A DNA stretch of 64,000 nt, taken from contig NZ_VCQU01000002.1 of assembly GCF_012932915.1 (NCBI RefSeq), positions 124,001 to 188,000 on the forward strand. Reading direction: 5' to 3'. Shown piece after piece: positions 38,101 to 46,134 of the stretch. A program made the translations under genes and the position numbers. Each line of letters opens with the position of its first letter. Positions within the stretch are counted from its first letter, which is position 1. This DNA is from Antrihabitans stalactiti. Its GTDB lineage: Bacteria > Actinomycetota > Actinomycetes > Mycobacteriales > Mycobacteriaceae. Below the pieces are notes generated by a model that was not told the DNA's origin, searched no databases, and saw only the letters and a list, made by a program, of their open reading frames with translations.

Positions 38101-40064
38101 CCCGGGACGGGCTGTTGCACGTCGGCGACCTGCCGCAGGCGGGCTGGGCGTCGTTCCCGCTGGTCATCGATACTTTCGAGACCGCACCGCACGTCGACGA
38201 GGCACTTACCGAGCTCGCCGCTGCGCTCGCTCTTGCGGACCGCACGGCCATCGTCCCGGTGCAGCGCTGCTTCTCGATCGTTCGCCAATTCTGCTTTAAG
38301 GCACGAGGTGGTCCGGATGCCGCGACGGGCCTGCCGACATCGAATGCGGACGGGCCGCCGGTCGAGGAGCTTGCGGAGCTCATCCCCATCATCGGTGCGT
38401 ACCTGTGGCTCTTTCGCAGCATCGCGGCGGCTTTGGCGGGGGACTGGGAGTCGCTCGCGGCTAACAGTCGAGCCGCCCACCGGGAGGCGCGGCACCTCCC
38501 TGGAATCGTGATCACTCTGATGTCCACTGTGCCGTTCGGGCTCGACCTCTGCCTGCAATTGCGTCAGCAGCGACCGGGCGAACGTGCGCACGCAGCACTC
38601 CTCGCCGACCTCGACGAGGTGCTGACCTGGTTGCGGCGCCGCGCGCTAGACCAACCGGACAACGTCGCCCACATCGTGAGCTACCTCGAAGCCGAGCGTG
38701 CATGGGCGCTGGGCGACCACGACGGTGCCCTCGCCGCGTTCGACTCCGCTTTGTCTGCCGTGGAACGGGTGTCACGGCCGTGGCACCACGCGCTCCTTGC
38801 CCGCCGGGCCGGGGAGTTTCATCGTGAACGAGGCCTCGAGCACAGCGGTCGGCTGCAGCTCGCCGAGGCGCGGCAGGCACTCGTCGACTGGGGTGCAGAC
38901 GCGCTGGCGGTCGAGCTGGAACGCACCTATCCGTTTCTGCGTGACCGGTCGATCGTGCGCCCCGGCGTCGTCGCCGGCGCGATTCTCACTGCTGACACCA
39001 TGGACACCACCGCGATCCTGCGCGTCGCACAAGCGCTCGCGTCCCAGACCACGATGCCCGAATTGCACGGCGCGATCGTCGAACACCTCCGGGCGATCAC
39101 CGGCGCAACAGCGGTGCAGGTCGTATTGCACGACGAGAGCGCTGGTTGGCAGATCTACCGGGCGGCCACGGACGCGGGTGGCGACATCGCCCTCGACGGT
39201 CCAGGCGCAACGGCCCTGGTGCCGGTCAGCGCCGTTCGGTACGTGCTGCGCACGCGCGAGGCTCTCGCCGTCGATGACGCGACCGCCGACGACCGGTTCG
39301 CCAGGGACGCCTATCTCGTCGGCGAAGAACGGCTCGCCCTGTTGGTGGTCCCAGTGCTGCGCGCGGGTGAGCTCCGAGCAGTGCTCGTTCTGGAGAACCG
39401 CCTCACCACCGGGGCCTTCACCACCGACCGGCTCGGTTTCGTCGACATGCTCACGGGCCAGCTTGCGGTCGCCCTCGACAATGCCCAGCTCTACACCTCG
39501 CTCGAACGACGCATCGCCGAGCGGACCGTGGAGTTGCGATCAGCGAACGCGCAGCTGGAGATGCTCAGCACGACCGACCCTCTGACGGGAGTGGCGAACC
39601 GCCGTCGCTTCGACGCTGCCCTCGCGGTCGAGTGGACACGCTCGCTCGGCACCGGCCAACCTGTCTCGGTGATCATGGCGGACGTCGACCACTTCAAGCA
39701 GTACAACGATGACTACGGTCATCTCGCGGGCGACGCGTGCTTGGTCGAGATCAGCCGGCTCCTCGCACGCAGCCTGCGCGACACCGACTTGCTCTGCCGT
39801 TATGGTGGCGAGGAATTCGCGGCGATTCTGCCTCGAGCAGACCTCGACGCTGCGGTGGCCGTAGCCGAGCGGATGCGGCTCGCGGTCGAGGGCGCGCGGC
39901 TGCCGTACACCTTGGATGCGCGGATCGTGACGGTCAGCGTCGGCGTGGCCTCGGCGCTGGCAACGGCGAGCGATCAGCGCAGCGAATTGCTCTCCGGTGC
40001 CGACGCGGCGCTGTACGAAGCGAAACACGCAGGTCGAAACTGCGTCCGGACACACACCTTCTAG
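35124..40064 (+). CDS. Giant kinase-like/AAA ATPase/GAF/GGDEF signalling protein
   Basis: 1646 residues from GTG 35124 (GAGGA 4 bp upstream). Domain order: a Ser/Thr-kinase-like domain (about 25-270), an AAA_16 ATPase with Walker A GPPGVGKST at 325-333, a long helical TPR-like part, GAF (about 1290-1430), a short coiled coil and GGDEF. In the kinase K36 and the DFG Asp (D140) remain, but the catalytic loop reads H121-G122-L-Q124-P-G-N127 where HRDLKPxN is expected, so phosphotransfer is doubtful. The cyclase signature G1561-G-E-E-F is intact, with an inhibitory RxxD site at 1552-1555. Similar multidomain kinases usually end in histidine kinases; ending in a cyclase links stress input to c-di-GMP. 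Confidence 0.9.
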   Translation: MADVPPQRGSDGPVLEDGRVRVWRTVEPDVGVLIHKEAFGEGALERIAHEVSVLRRLHGVPGVPRLLPVLDPSGLVVAGVGGRRLAELLAERRLTAREVVAVGHRLALTLEAVHEAGVAHHGLQPGNVLVAADGSVELVDFDLATMMADVRPGFTHHREILGPLPYLSPEQTGRTGSVVDRRSDLYAVGAVLYEAATGRPPFLEEDAFELVREILTRKPTPVTELDPTLPPMLDAVLARLLEKEPERRYQSAAGLAHDLARIAADTAATFTLGERDFPSRLSPPAQLVGRDTEIAVLAAALDAVADPIDDSIRARRTGGVLLVSGPPGVGKSTLVNTLRPLVTQRGGWFVSGKADQVVPDSTAGLREALRGLARLLLAEPTDALEAQSRELGRRLRSNAAVLVAMAPEFAQVLGEPVVAGDLDERELEDRTRQAVIDLLRAIASPGRPVVLVLDDLQWAPPGALEILDAIANAQAVEGLLLVGTYRDSDVDPRLATMLARWERLGVGQRTVRLAPLDVEHLALLLGHILRIPLEHAAGLAHIVRERTGGNPFDTIELLNSLREQGALALGDDGWTWDADAVRQHVGHNDVGHSDVVALLTTRIENLGPDAVRVLGAMACLGAEVSGTDLAIACGMPFDQLVTVLTKPLAAGLVTPVRHGGLATDAVVGQLRFRHGRVQQAAFERLGAEARRRFQAEMGWRLAAAGRDLLAARLLLAASVAPQDRTQRRLVVRLYRAAADDERRRTEFTATEQFLAAAANILRDEPTAAREHFAVESERHQALYQLGRLDEADSLYESLCVLTGDAGELAQVTATQVASLTNRQLSTAAVELGLLFLARLGVRYPEHDAEAEVVRGLTDVVAWTNELDPKLFAGGPALTDPAVSALVAVMARLSPAGFFAAPLVSGWLVTQAKRLWEEHGPSSDLMAVLGHGPVAFVALLDEYRAGERLLTYLIATGEAHGWERAVAYTEFLYAVSSAHWFEPLDACVAVAKQARDGLLHVGDLPQAGWASFPLVIDTFETAPHVDEALTELAAALALADRTAIVPVQRCFSIVRQFCFKARGGPDAATGLPTSNADGPPVEELAELIPIIGAYLWLFRSIAAALAGDWESLAANSRAAHREARHLPGIVITLMSTVPFGLDLCLQLRQQRPGERAHAALLADLDEVLTWLRRRALDQPDNVAHIVSYLEAERAWALGDHDGALAAFDSALSAVERVSRPWHHALLARRAGEFHRERGLEHSGRLQLAEARQALVDWGADALAVELERTYPFLRDRSIVRPGVVAGAILTADTMDTTAILRVAQALASQTTMPELHGAIVEHLRAITGATAVQVVLHDESAGWQIYRAATDAGGDIALDGPGATALVPVSAVRYVLRTREALAVDDATADDRFARDAYLVGEERLALLVVPVLRAGELRAVLVLENRLTTGAFTTDRLGFVDMLTGQLAVALDNAQLYTSLERRIAERTVELRSANAQLEMLSTTDPLTGVANRRRFDAALAVEWTRSLGTGQPVSVIMADVDHFKQYNDDYGHLAGDACLVEISRLLARSLRDTDLLCRYGGEEFAAILPRADLDAAVAVAERMRLAVEGARLPYTLDARIVTVSVGVASALATASDQRSELLSGADAALYEAKHAGRNCVRTHTF

Positions 40065-40070
40065 ATCGGA

Positions 40071-40448
40071 CTACACGCGCTCGCCGAGCGTGGCGACGAG
40101 CGTCGTTGCAGCGGCCCGGGTGTAGACGCCCGCGATGCCCTTCGCGCTGATCTCCGATGCGGGGACGACCCTCGGGTCGACGAGCTTGTAGCGCCTGCCG
40201 CCCCGCTGGATTTCGCCGCCACCCGCGGCGAGCAGGTTCTTGACCCAGTGGCTCTGCGGCCCGTAGAGCATCGGAATCGCAAAGCCCTCCGGGGTCTTGA
40301 AGCCCATGATCGGCGTCTTGAATGCGCGGCCCGAGGATCGTCCCGTGTGATGCACGACCGCCCACGGCGGGAGCAGCCACGCCCACAGGCCCTGAATGTT
40401 GTTGGTGACGTACTTGTTGAAGCTCGCGACCGCGCGGGGCACCTGCAT
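40071..40448 (-). CDS. DUF385 / deazaflavin (F420)-dependent nitroreductase family protein
   Basis: 125 residues from ATG 40448 (MQVPRAVASFNKYVTNNI). Contains VVHHTGRSSGRAFKTPIMGF, the family signature, and YKLVDPRVVP near the end. Relatives such as Ddn use reduced F420 to reduce quinones or nitro compounds. The frame is open to 40529, but that extension is palindrome copy B, so the shorter start is preferred. Convergent with the GGDEF protein, 6 bp apart. Confidence 0.8.
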   Translation of the reverse strand: MQVPRAVASFNKYVTNNIQGLWAWLLPPWAVVHHTGRSSGRAFKTPIMGFKTPEGFAIPMLYGPQSHWVKNLLAAGGGEIQRGGRRYKLVDPRVVPASEISAKGIAGVYTRAAATTLVATLGERV

Positions 40449-40486
40449 GACGGCCAACGCTACCGCGTGACCGTGCAGCTCTTCCT

Positions 40487-40532
40487 GTCGTGAGTCTTTT
40501 TGGAGTCCCTGGACTCCGAAAAGACTCACGAC
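40487..40532. repeat. 46-bp palindrome, family 2, copy B
   Basis: 22-bp arms (GTCGTGAGTCTTTT, variable base, GGAGTCC) around CT; the single mismatch is at the same position as in copy A (10377). Lies between the divergent DUF385 and DUF6285 genes, so here it cannot be a shared 3' terminator. Confidence 0.85.
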
Positions 40533-40556
40533 CAGTCCGACCCCTAGAGTCGAGCC

Positions 40557-40853
40557 ATGCAGTATCGGCCAACGGCGACCGAGATACTAGAGACCCTTGC
40601 GGAGCTTCTCGAGGAGACGCTTTTGCCTGCGCTTCCGTCGGGATTGCAACACCAGGCGCGGGTGGGGGCGAATCTGGCGCGGATCGTGGGCCGCGAGCTC
40701 GAGCTCGGTCCGGATGCGGCTCGGCGCGAACAGGAATTGCTCACATCGCTACCACCAGACGACCCCACCGCGCTGTGGGAGGCGCTTGTCGCGATCACGC
40801 GGGCTGACATCGCAATCGCCAAGCCCGGGCACGACGGGTGGGAAGCCGGGTGA
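40557..40853 (+). CDS. DUF6285-type protein
   Basis: 98 residues, acidic and helical, starting MQYRPTATEILETLAELLEE with RVGANLARIVGRELELGP. I associate it with DUF6285, which is usually found, as here, beside an APH-type phosphotransferase and an acyl-CoA dehydrogenase. Its stop overlaps the next start (GTGA). It probably helps the phosphotransferase; the mechanism is unknown. Confidence 0.78.
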   Translation: MQYRPTATEILETLAELLEETLLPALPSGLQHQARVGANLARIVGRELELGPDAARREQELLTSLPPDDPTALWEALVAITRADIAIAKPGHDGWEAG

Positions 40854-41845
40854 GCGCGGACCTCACAGCCGGATTGGCCGCCTTCCTCAGCGTGGACCTC
40901 GGCACGCCGGTGACGGTGTCGAACCTCGTACCGGTGTCCGCTGGAGCGCGGCGCCGCAACGTGGTGTTCGACGCCGACACCGGCAGCACCGTGCTGCACC
41001 TCGTCGCGACGATCGTCCCGGAAGCTATTGCGCTGGTGCCGATTAGCACCGAGGCCGACGTGCGAGAGCTTGCCAGGGCGAACGGCGTGCCCGTCCCTGC
41101 AGTTGTGGCGACGTGCACCGAGACCGAATTTGTCGGTAGCCCGTTTCTGCTCTCGGATCGGGTCGACGGAGAAACTGTGCCGCGCAAGGTGCTACGCCTC
41201 GTCGAGCAGAACGGGGTCGGGGAGTTGGTCGCCACCCAACTCGGGGAGGCGATGGCCGCGTTGCACGGAATCGACCCAGCGCTGGCGCCGGATACGTTGC
41301 CGGGCAGCGCCGGTGGTGATCCGGCGCGGACCTTGCTGGCAGAGCTCACGACCGCGGTCGCGCATTTGCTACCGGATCGGCGCGTCTTCGCGTTCGCGCT
41401 GGACTGGCTCGAGCGGAACCTACCTGCTCTGCCCGCACAACCTGCCATCGTGCACACCGACATTCGCAACGGCAACATCATCGTAGGCTCGGACGGCCTG
41501 CGTGCCGTGCTCGATTGGGAAGGCGCACAACGATTCGGCGACCCGATGCGAGACGCCGCATGGTCGGCGCTGCGGATGTGGCGGTTCCGGCAAGACGACC
41601 GCGAGATCGGTGGGTTCGCCGGTAGGGATGTGTTCGCCGCCGCCTACGAGCGGCGCGGCGGGACTTTCGATGCCGATCGGTTCCACTGGTGGAAGGTCCT
41701 CGGCACGCTGTGGTGGGGTGTCGGACTCGCCAGCCAAGCTGCCGCGCACCTCGATGGCAGTTTCAGAAATGTCGTGATGGCTGCCAGTGGGCGGCGGATC
41801 CACGAGATCGAATGGGATCTCTTGATGTTGGTGCGACCGACCTGA
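40850..41845 (+). CDS. APH-family phosphotransferase
   Basis: 331 residues, aminoglycoside-phosphotransferase/choline-kinase-like fold. The catalytic loop is IVHTDIRNGNIIVG (HxDxxxxN) and the metal motif AVLDWEGAQRFGDPMRDAAW (DxE/DxD). Homologues next to acyl-CoA dehydrogenases (ACAD10/11-like arrangement) are thought to phosphorylate hydroxy-fatty-acyl intermediates so that the dehydrogenase can act. Translationally coupled to the DUF6285 gene. Resistance to aminoglycosides is not implied. Confidence 0.85.
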   Translation: MSADLTAGLAAFLSVDLGTPVTVSNLVPVSAGARRRNVVFDADTGSTVLHLVATIVPEAIALVPISTEADVRELARANGVPVPAVVATCTETEFVGSPFLLSDRVDGETVPRKVLRLVEQNGVGELVATQLGEAMAALHGIDPALAPDTLPGSAGGDPARTLLAELTTAVAHLLPDRRVFAFALDWLERNLPALPAQPAIVHTDIRNGNIIVGSDGLRAVLDWEGAQRFGDPMRDAAWSALRMWRFRQDDREIGGFAGRDVFAAAYERRGGTFDADRFHWWKVLGTLWWGVGLASQAAAHLDGSFRNVVMAASGRRIHEIEWDLLMLVRPT

Positions 41846-41861
41846 GAAGTCAGGAGCTGTA

Positions 41862-43124
41862 ATGGATTTCGACCTACCCGCCGACCTCGTCGCCTACCTC
41901 GGCGAGTTGGACGAGTTCATCGAGGCAGAAATCGTTCCGTTGGAACGCGAGGGCGACAACATTCGCTTCTTCGACCACCGACGCGAGGACGCCCGGACCG
42001 ACTGGGATCGCGGTGGACTACCCAACGCCGAGTGGGAGGCGTTGCTTGCCGAGGCGCGCCGTCGCGCCGACGCCGCCGGGCACCTGCGGTATCCGTTCCC
42101 GAAGGAGTACGGCGGCCGCGACGGCACCAACCTCGGCATGGCGGTGATCCGCGAGCACCTCGCCCATCGCGGTCTGGGTTTGCATTGCGACCTGCAGAAC
42201 GAGCATGCGATCGTCGGCAACAACATCGGATTGCTCTTGATGCTCGAATATGGCTCGCCTGCACAGCAATCCGAGTGGGTCGATGACCTGGCGACCATGC
42301 GGCGATTCTTTGCGTTCGGCATCACCGAACCCGACCACGGTTCCGACGCAACGCATATGGAGACCGTGGCAGTACGCGACGGCGACGACTGGATCATCAA
42401 CGGCACGAAGACCTGGAACACCGGCATACACGCTGCTGCTGCAGACCTCATTCTCGCCCGCACCTCCGGAAAGGCCGGTGACGCTACGGGAATCACCGCC
42501 TTCTTGGTGCCGGTGGACGCGCCGGGGTTCACCGTCGACGAGTATCTGTGGACGTTCAACATGCCCACCGACCACGCCCGGATATCGCTGCACGACGTCA
42601 GGGTGCCGTCGAGTGCGATCTTCGGTCAGGAGGGTCGAGGGCTTGCGGTGGTGCAGCATTTCTTCAACGAGAACCGGATTCGCCAGGCCGCGTCCAGCCT
42701 CGGTGCGGCGCAGTACTGTATCGACGAATCAGTCGCGTATGCCAAGCAGCGCAAGCCTTTCGGGAAGCCGCTTGCTGCCAACCAGGCGATCCAGTTTCCG
42801 CTTGTAGAACTGCAGACGCAATGCGAGATGTTGCGGCTGCTGATCCACAAGACCGCATGGTCGATGGACCGCAACGGTCCTTTCTCGGCGTCGGAGCAGG
42901 TGTCGATGTGCAATTACTGGGCCAACCGGCTGTGCTGCGAAGCCGCAGACCGCGCAATGCAGGTGCACGGCGGACTCGGCTACTCGCGGCACAAACCGTT
43001 CGAGCACATCTACCGGCACCACCGTCGGTACCGAATCACCGAGGGGGCGGAGGAAATCCAGCTGCGCCGGGTTGCGGGCTATCTGTTCGGCTTCATGAAA
43101 CAGGCGTCGCCGAAGGGTGTATAG
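41862..43124 (+). CDS. Acyl-CoA dehydrogenase family protein (ACAD10/11-like)
   Basis: 420 residues. FAD-dependent dehydrogenase fold with FAFGITEPDHGSDATHMET, WIINGTKTWNTG, QAASSLGAAQYCIDESVAYAK and MQVHGGLGYSRHKPFEHIYRHHRRYRI (C-terminal region). The operon with the APH-type kinase suggests catabolism of 4-hydroxy or branched acyl-CoAs. An AGGAG-type site precedes ATG 41862. Convergent with the first OpuC operon, 6 bp between stops. Confidence 0.9.
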   Translation: MDFDLPADLVAYLGELDEFIEAEIVPLEREGDNIRFFDHRREDARTDWDRGGLPNAEWEALLAEARRRADAAGHLRYPFPKEYGGRDGTNLGMAVIREHLAHRGLGLHCDLQNEHAIVGNNIGLLLMLEYGSPAQQSEWVDDLATMRRFFAFGITEPDHGSDATHMETVAVRDGDDWIINGTKTWNTGIHAAAADLILARTSGKAGDATGITAFLVPVDAPGFTVDEYLWTFNMPTDHARISLHDVRVPSSAIFGQEGRGLAVVQHFFNENRIRQAASSLGAAQYCIDESVAYAKQRKPFGKPLAANQAIQFPLVELQTQCEMLRLLIHKTAWSMDRNGPFSASEQVSMCNYWANRLCCEAADRAMQVHGGLGYSRHKPFEHIYRHHRRYRITEGAEEIQLRRVAGYLFGFMKQASPKGV

Positions 43125-43130
43125 CCAGTC

Positions 43131-44123
43131 CTACGGTTTCGTCACGAAACCTTCTTGAACGAGCCAGTCGCGTGCGACGTCGGCAGGCTCGGTGCCGTCG
43201 ACGTCGACCTTCCGATTGAGTTCGGTCATCACCTTGTCGGTCAGGCGCGCGGAGATCGGCGTCATCACATCGGCGACTTGCGGGTGTGCCTCGGCAAAGC
43301 TGGTCTTCATTACCAGCGCTGGGTTGTACTTCGGGAAGAACTGTCGATCATCTTCTAGCAGAACAAGATCCAGTGCGATGATGCGACCGTCCGTGGTGAA
43401 CACCTCGCCGAACTTGCATTGGGCTCCGTCGGCTGTCGCTTGGTAGATGATGCCGGTCTGCAAAATCTGCCGCTTGGCCTGCCCGGCGTCGAACTCGTAT
43501 TTCGCAGCCATGCCGGGGAAGCCGTCCTGCCGGACGTTGAACTCGGTTTCCACGCACGTTGTGGCGGCGTCCGGGTTGCTGGCGACGAGCCGTGCGTAGT
43601 CCGAGAGCGTCTTGACGCCTGTCTGCTCCGCGGTCTGCCGATTCATCGCCAGCGCGTAGGTGTTGTTCATCGGTGCAGCTACGGCCCAGATCATGTCGTT
43701 GGCTGCCAAATCCGCGTCGCGGACGGCCTCGAACTGGGCCTGGGAACCCGGGACGGGATTCTCGTTGCCGAGGTAGTTGATCCAGCCTGTACCCGTGTAC
43801 TCGTAAGTCAGGTCGATCTGTCCGTTCAGCTGCGCGTCACGGGTGCTGTTGGAACCCTGGATATTGGTCAAGTCGCGGATATCTGCGCCCGCGGCTGCCA
43901 ACGCGAATTCGATGATGTAGCCCAGGGTTATTTGTTCGGTGAAGTCTTTCGAGCCGACGGTGATCTTCACTCCCTCGAGTTCGGGGACCGGCTGAATGCT
44001 GCCGGGACCGACCTCGAGCGGCAGCGCGCCGCCGGATTGCAATCCGCACGACGCAACGAAGGCCAGACTTGCAGCGATCCCGACCGCCGCGAGCGGTCGC
44101 CGCAGGCGACGAGCGCGGCGCAT
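43131..44123 (-). CDS. Glycine-betaine/choline-type substrate-binding lipoprotein (OpuCC-like), system 1
   Basis: 330 residues. The signal ends in a lipobox (AFVASC). The OpuAC-type binding domain starts VKITVGSKDFTEQITLGYIIE and has DLTYEYTGTGWINYLG and FGEVFTTDGRIIALDLVLLEDD, typical of osmoprotectant/choline binders. ATG 44123 overlaps the permease stop by one base. Last gene of the four-gene operon. Confidence 0.9.
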   Translation of the reverse strand: MRRARRLRRPLAAVGIAASLAFVASCGLQSGGALPLEVGPGSIQPVPELEGVKITVGSKDFTEQITLGYIIEFALAAAGADIRDLTNIQGSNSTRDAQLNGQIDLTYEYTGTGWINYLGNENPVPGSQAQFEAVRDADLAANDMIWAVAAPMNNTYALAMNRQTAEQTGVKTLSDYARLVASNPDAATTCVETEFNVRQDGFPGMAAKYEFDAGQAKRQILQTGIIYQATADGAQCKFGEVFTTDGRIIALDLVLLEDDRQFFPKYNPALVMKTSFAEAHPQVADVMTPISARLTDKVMTELNRKVDVDGTEPADVARDWLVQEGFVTKP

Positions 44124-44929
44124 CAGCGCAGCCCCTTCGGCCCGAGGAACTGTTCGGCCAGCGCGCCGACCCAATCGATCAGCAGCGCAAGCGATACCGC
44201 AAGAACCGCACCGACGACGAGGGTCACGTTGTCGCGCAACTTGTAGCCGGTGTCGATCAGAATGCCAAGGCCACCAGCGCTGACGAGAAAGCACAGGGTC
44301 GCGGTGCCGACCGCGAGGACGAGCGAAGTACGCAGTCCGGCAAGGATGTACGGCACAGCCATCGGGAACTCGACGCGGCGCAGCACCGTCATGGGTGACA
44401 TACCCTGACCGCGCCCCGCGTCGATCAAGGTCCCATCGACCTCTTGGTAGCCGAGGATCGTATTGCGCAACACGGGAAGCAATGAATAGAACGCGATAGG
44501 GAGAACACCGATCCAGAAGCCTGTGGTGCGCGTCGCGAGGTAGAAGAGCACCAGCAACCCGATAGCAGGCGCTGCGGCGCCGACATTCGCGACACCGACG
44601 AAGAGCGGTGCGAGGCGGGTATAGCCGGGACGGGTCAACAAGGTTCCCAGCGGCACGGCGATGACGACGACGATCACAACGACCGCGATCGTGATCAACA
44701 CGTGTTGCCAGGTCAGAGTCGCAATGTTGGACAGGCTGATGCTGCCCTTCTGGGTCGCGGTGAGATCGCGACTGAATGCCCAGGTCAGCACGCCTGCAAC
44801 GAGGATGAGCACGAGTACCGGTTGCGCGAGCAAGCGGATTCGATCGGCCCGCTTGGCTGCTGAGTTCTCTTTGACGCTGAGGTCCGGCTCCTGCTCCATA
44901 TCGGGCGGCGCGGTTGTCGGAGCACTCAT
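44123..44929 (-). CDS. OpuC-type ABC permease, system 1
   Basis: 268 residues, about six membrane spans. The inner-membrane permease signature is GVANVGAAAPAIGLLVLFYLA with the EAA-loop-like region VDGTLIDAGRGQGMSPMTVLRRVEFPMAVP. The N-terminal 35 residues form a charged cytoplasmic tail. Overlaps its neighbours by 1 and 4 bp. Confidence 0.9.
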   Translation of the reverse strand: MSAPTTAPPDMEQEPDLSVKENSAAKRADRIRLLAQPVLVLILVAGVLTWAFSRDLTATQKGSISLSNIATLTWQHVLITIAVVVIVVVIAVPLGTLLTRPGYTRLAPLFVGVANVGAAAPAIGLLVLFYLATRTTGFWIGVLPIAFYSLLPVLRNTILGYQEVDGTLIDAGRGQGMSPMTVLRRVEFPMAVPYILAGLRTSLVLAVGTATLCFLVSAGGLGILIDTGYKLRDNVTLVVGAVLAVSLALLIDWVGALAEQFLGPKGLR

Positions 44930-46134
44930 GACCTTGTACCACTGTGGTCGATATCGCTGGCTTCTTCGGCGTGGTCGTCCGCGTGTTCTGCTCGCATCGA
45001 CGACAGGTGTCCGACAAGGGTGTCGATCGTGATCAAGCCGACGTATTCACCTCGTCGTCCGGTGACGCACGTCGACGCTGTGCTCTCGGCGAGCAGCGCT
45101 TCCAAAGCATCCTGCAGCGTCGACTGAGTCGAGACCATCTCGCCGACGTTCTGTCCGACGCCGCGGAGTGTGGTGGCGTGGGCGAGGTGAGCGGGAGATA
45201 CCCAGCGCAGCGGGCGGCTCCGGTCGTCGAGTATCAAGGCCCACTGACGCTTTCGGGTTTCGAGAAGTTGACGCAACTCGTCGACGGAATCGTCCTCGGT
45301 AACCGTCGGACATTGCAGCAGTTCCACATCGCGCACGCGAGTCAGGGTCAACTGCTTCAGCGACGCGTCCGCGCCGACGAAACCTGCGACCATGTCATTG
45401 GCTGGGTTGGCGAGAATTGCTTCGGGCGTGTCGTACTGCATGATGCTGGATTGATTGCCCAGCACCGCAATTCGGTCGCCGAGCTTGACCGCTTCGTTGA
45501 AATCGTGGGTGACGAAGACAATCGTTTTGCTCAGTTCGGTTTGCAGGCGCATCAATTCGTCCTGCAGGAGTCCCCGGGTGATGGGATCGACTGCGCCGAA
45601 AGGTTCGTCCATCAGGAGCACTGGTGGATCAGCCGCGAGTGCACGCGCCACGCCGACCCGTTGTTGCTGACCGCCGGAAAGCTGGCGCGGATAGCGATCT
45701 CGGTAGATATCGGGATCGAGGCCCACCAGGTCGAGCATCTCGTCGACTCGTGCGTTTATCCGCTTCTTGTCCCATTTGATCAGACCCGGCACGGTCGCAA
45801 CGTTTTTGGCGATCGTCATGTGTGGGAACAGACCCGCTTGCTGGATCGAGTAGCCGATCCCGCGACGCAATTCGTTTGGATCGATCGACAGTGCGTCCTT
45901 GCCGTCGATCGTGATCTTGCCCGACGACGGCTCGATCAGGCGATTGATCATGCGCATCGTCGTGGTCTTGCCGCAGCCCGACGGTCCCACGAAGACGACG
46001 GTCTCGCCTGCGGGCACAGTGAGCGATACATCCTCGACTGCAGCGTCGCGTTGTCCCGAGTAGCGCTTCGTTACGGACTCCAGCACTATCTCGACCCCCG
46101 AGACTGTCGATTCCGTTGTGGCAGAGTCAGTCAC
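44926..46134 (-). CDS. OpuC-type ABC ATPase with CBS domains, system 1
   Basis: 402 residues. Walker A GPSGCGKTT, signature LSGGQQQR, Walker B VLLMDEPFGAVDP, H-loop VTHDF. A C-terminal CBS pair (about 275-385) would sense ionic strength or nucleotides, as in OpuA. GTG 46134 overlaps the upstream permease stop by 8 bp and is preferred to the longer frame from 46173. Confidence 0.92.
   Translation of the reverse strand: MTDSATTESTVSGVEIVLESVTKRYSGQRDAAVEDVSLTVPAGETVVFVGPSGCGKTTTMRMINRLIEPSSGKITIDGKDALSIDPNELRRGIGYSIQQAGLFPHMTIAKNVATVPGLIKWDKKRINARVDEMLDLVGLDPDIYRDRYPRQLSGGQQQRVGVARALAADPPVLLMDEPFGAVDPITRGLLQDELMRLQTELSKTIVFVTHDFNEAVKLGDRIAVLGNQSSIMQYDTPEAILANPANDMVAGFVGADASLKQLTLTRVRDVELLQCPTVTEDDSVDELRQLLETRKRQWALILDDRSRPLRWVSPAHLAHATTLRGVGQNVGEMVSTQSTLQDALEALLAESTASTCVTGRRGEYVGLITIDTLVGHLSSMRAEHADDHAEEASDIDHSGTRS

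Noticed and set aside
40850-41845. Aminoglycoside resistance gene
   Set aside because: The phosphotransferase fold is present, but the operon with DUF6285 and an acyl-CoA dehydrogenase points to acyl metabolism.
44124-45017. Extension of the system 1 binding protein into the permease and ATPase genes
   Set aside because: The lipoprotein signal begins at 44123; upstream codons are a shadow. The same applies to the system 2 binder upstream of 49423.
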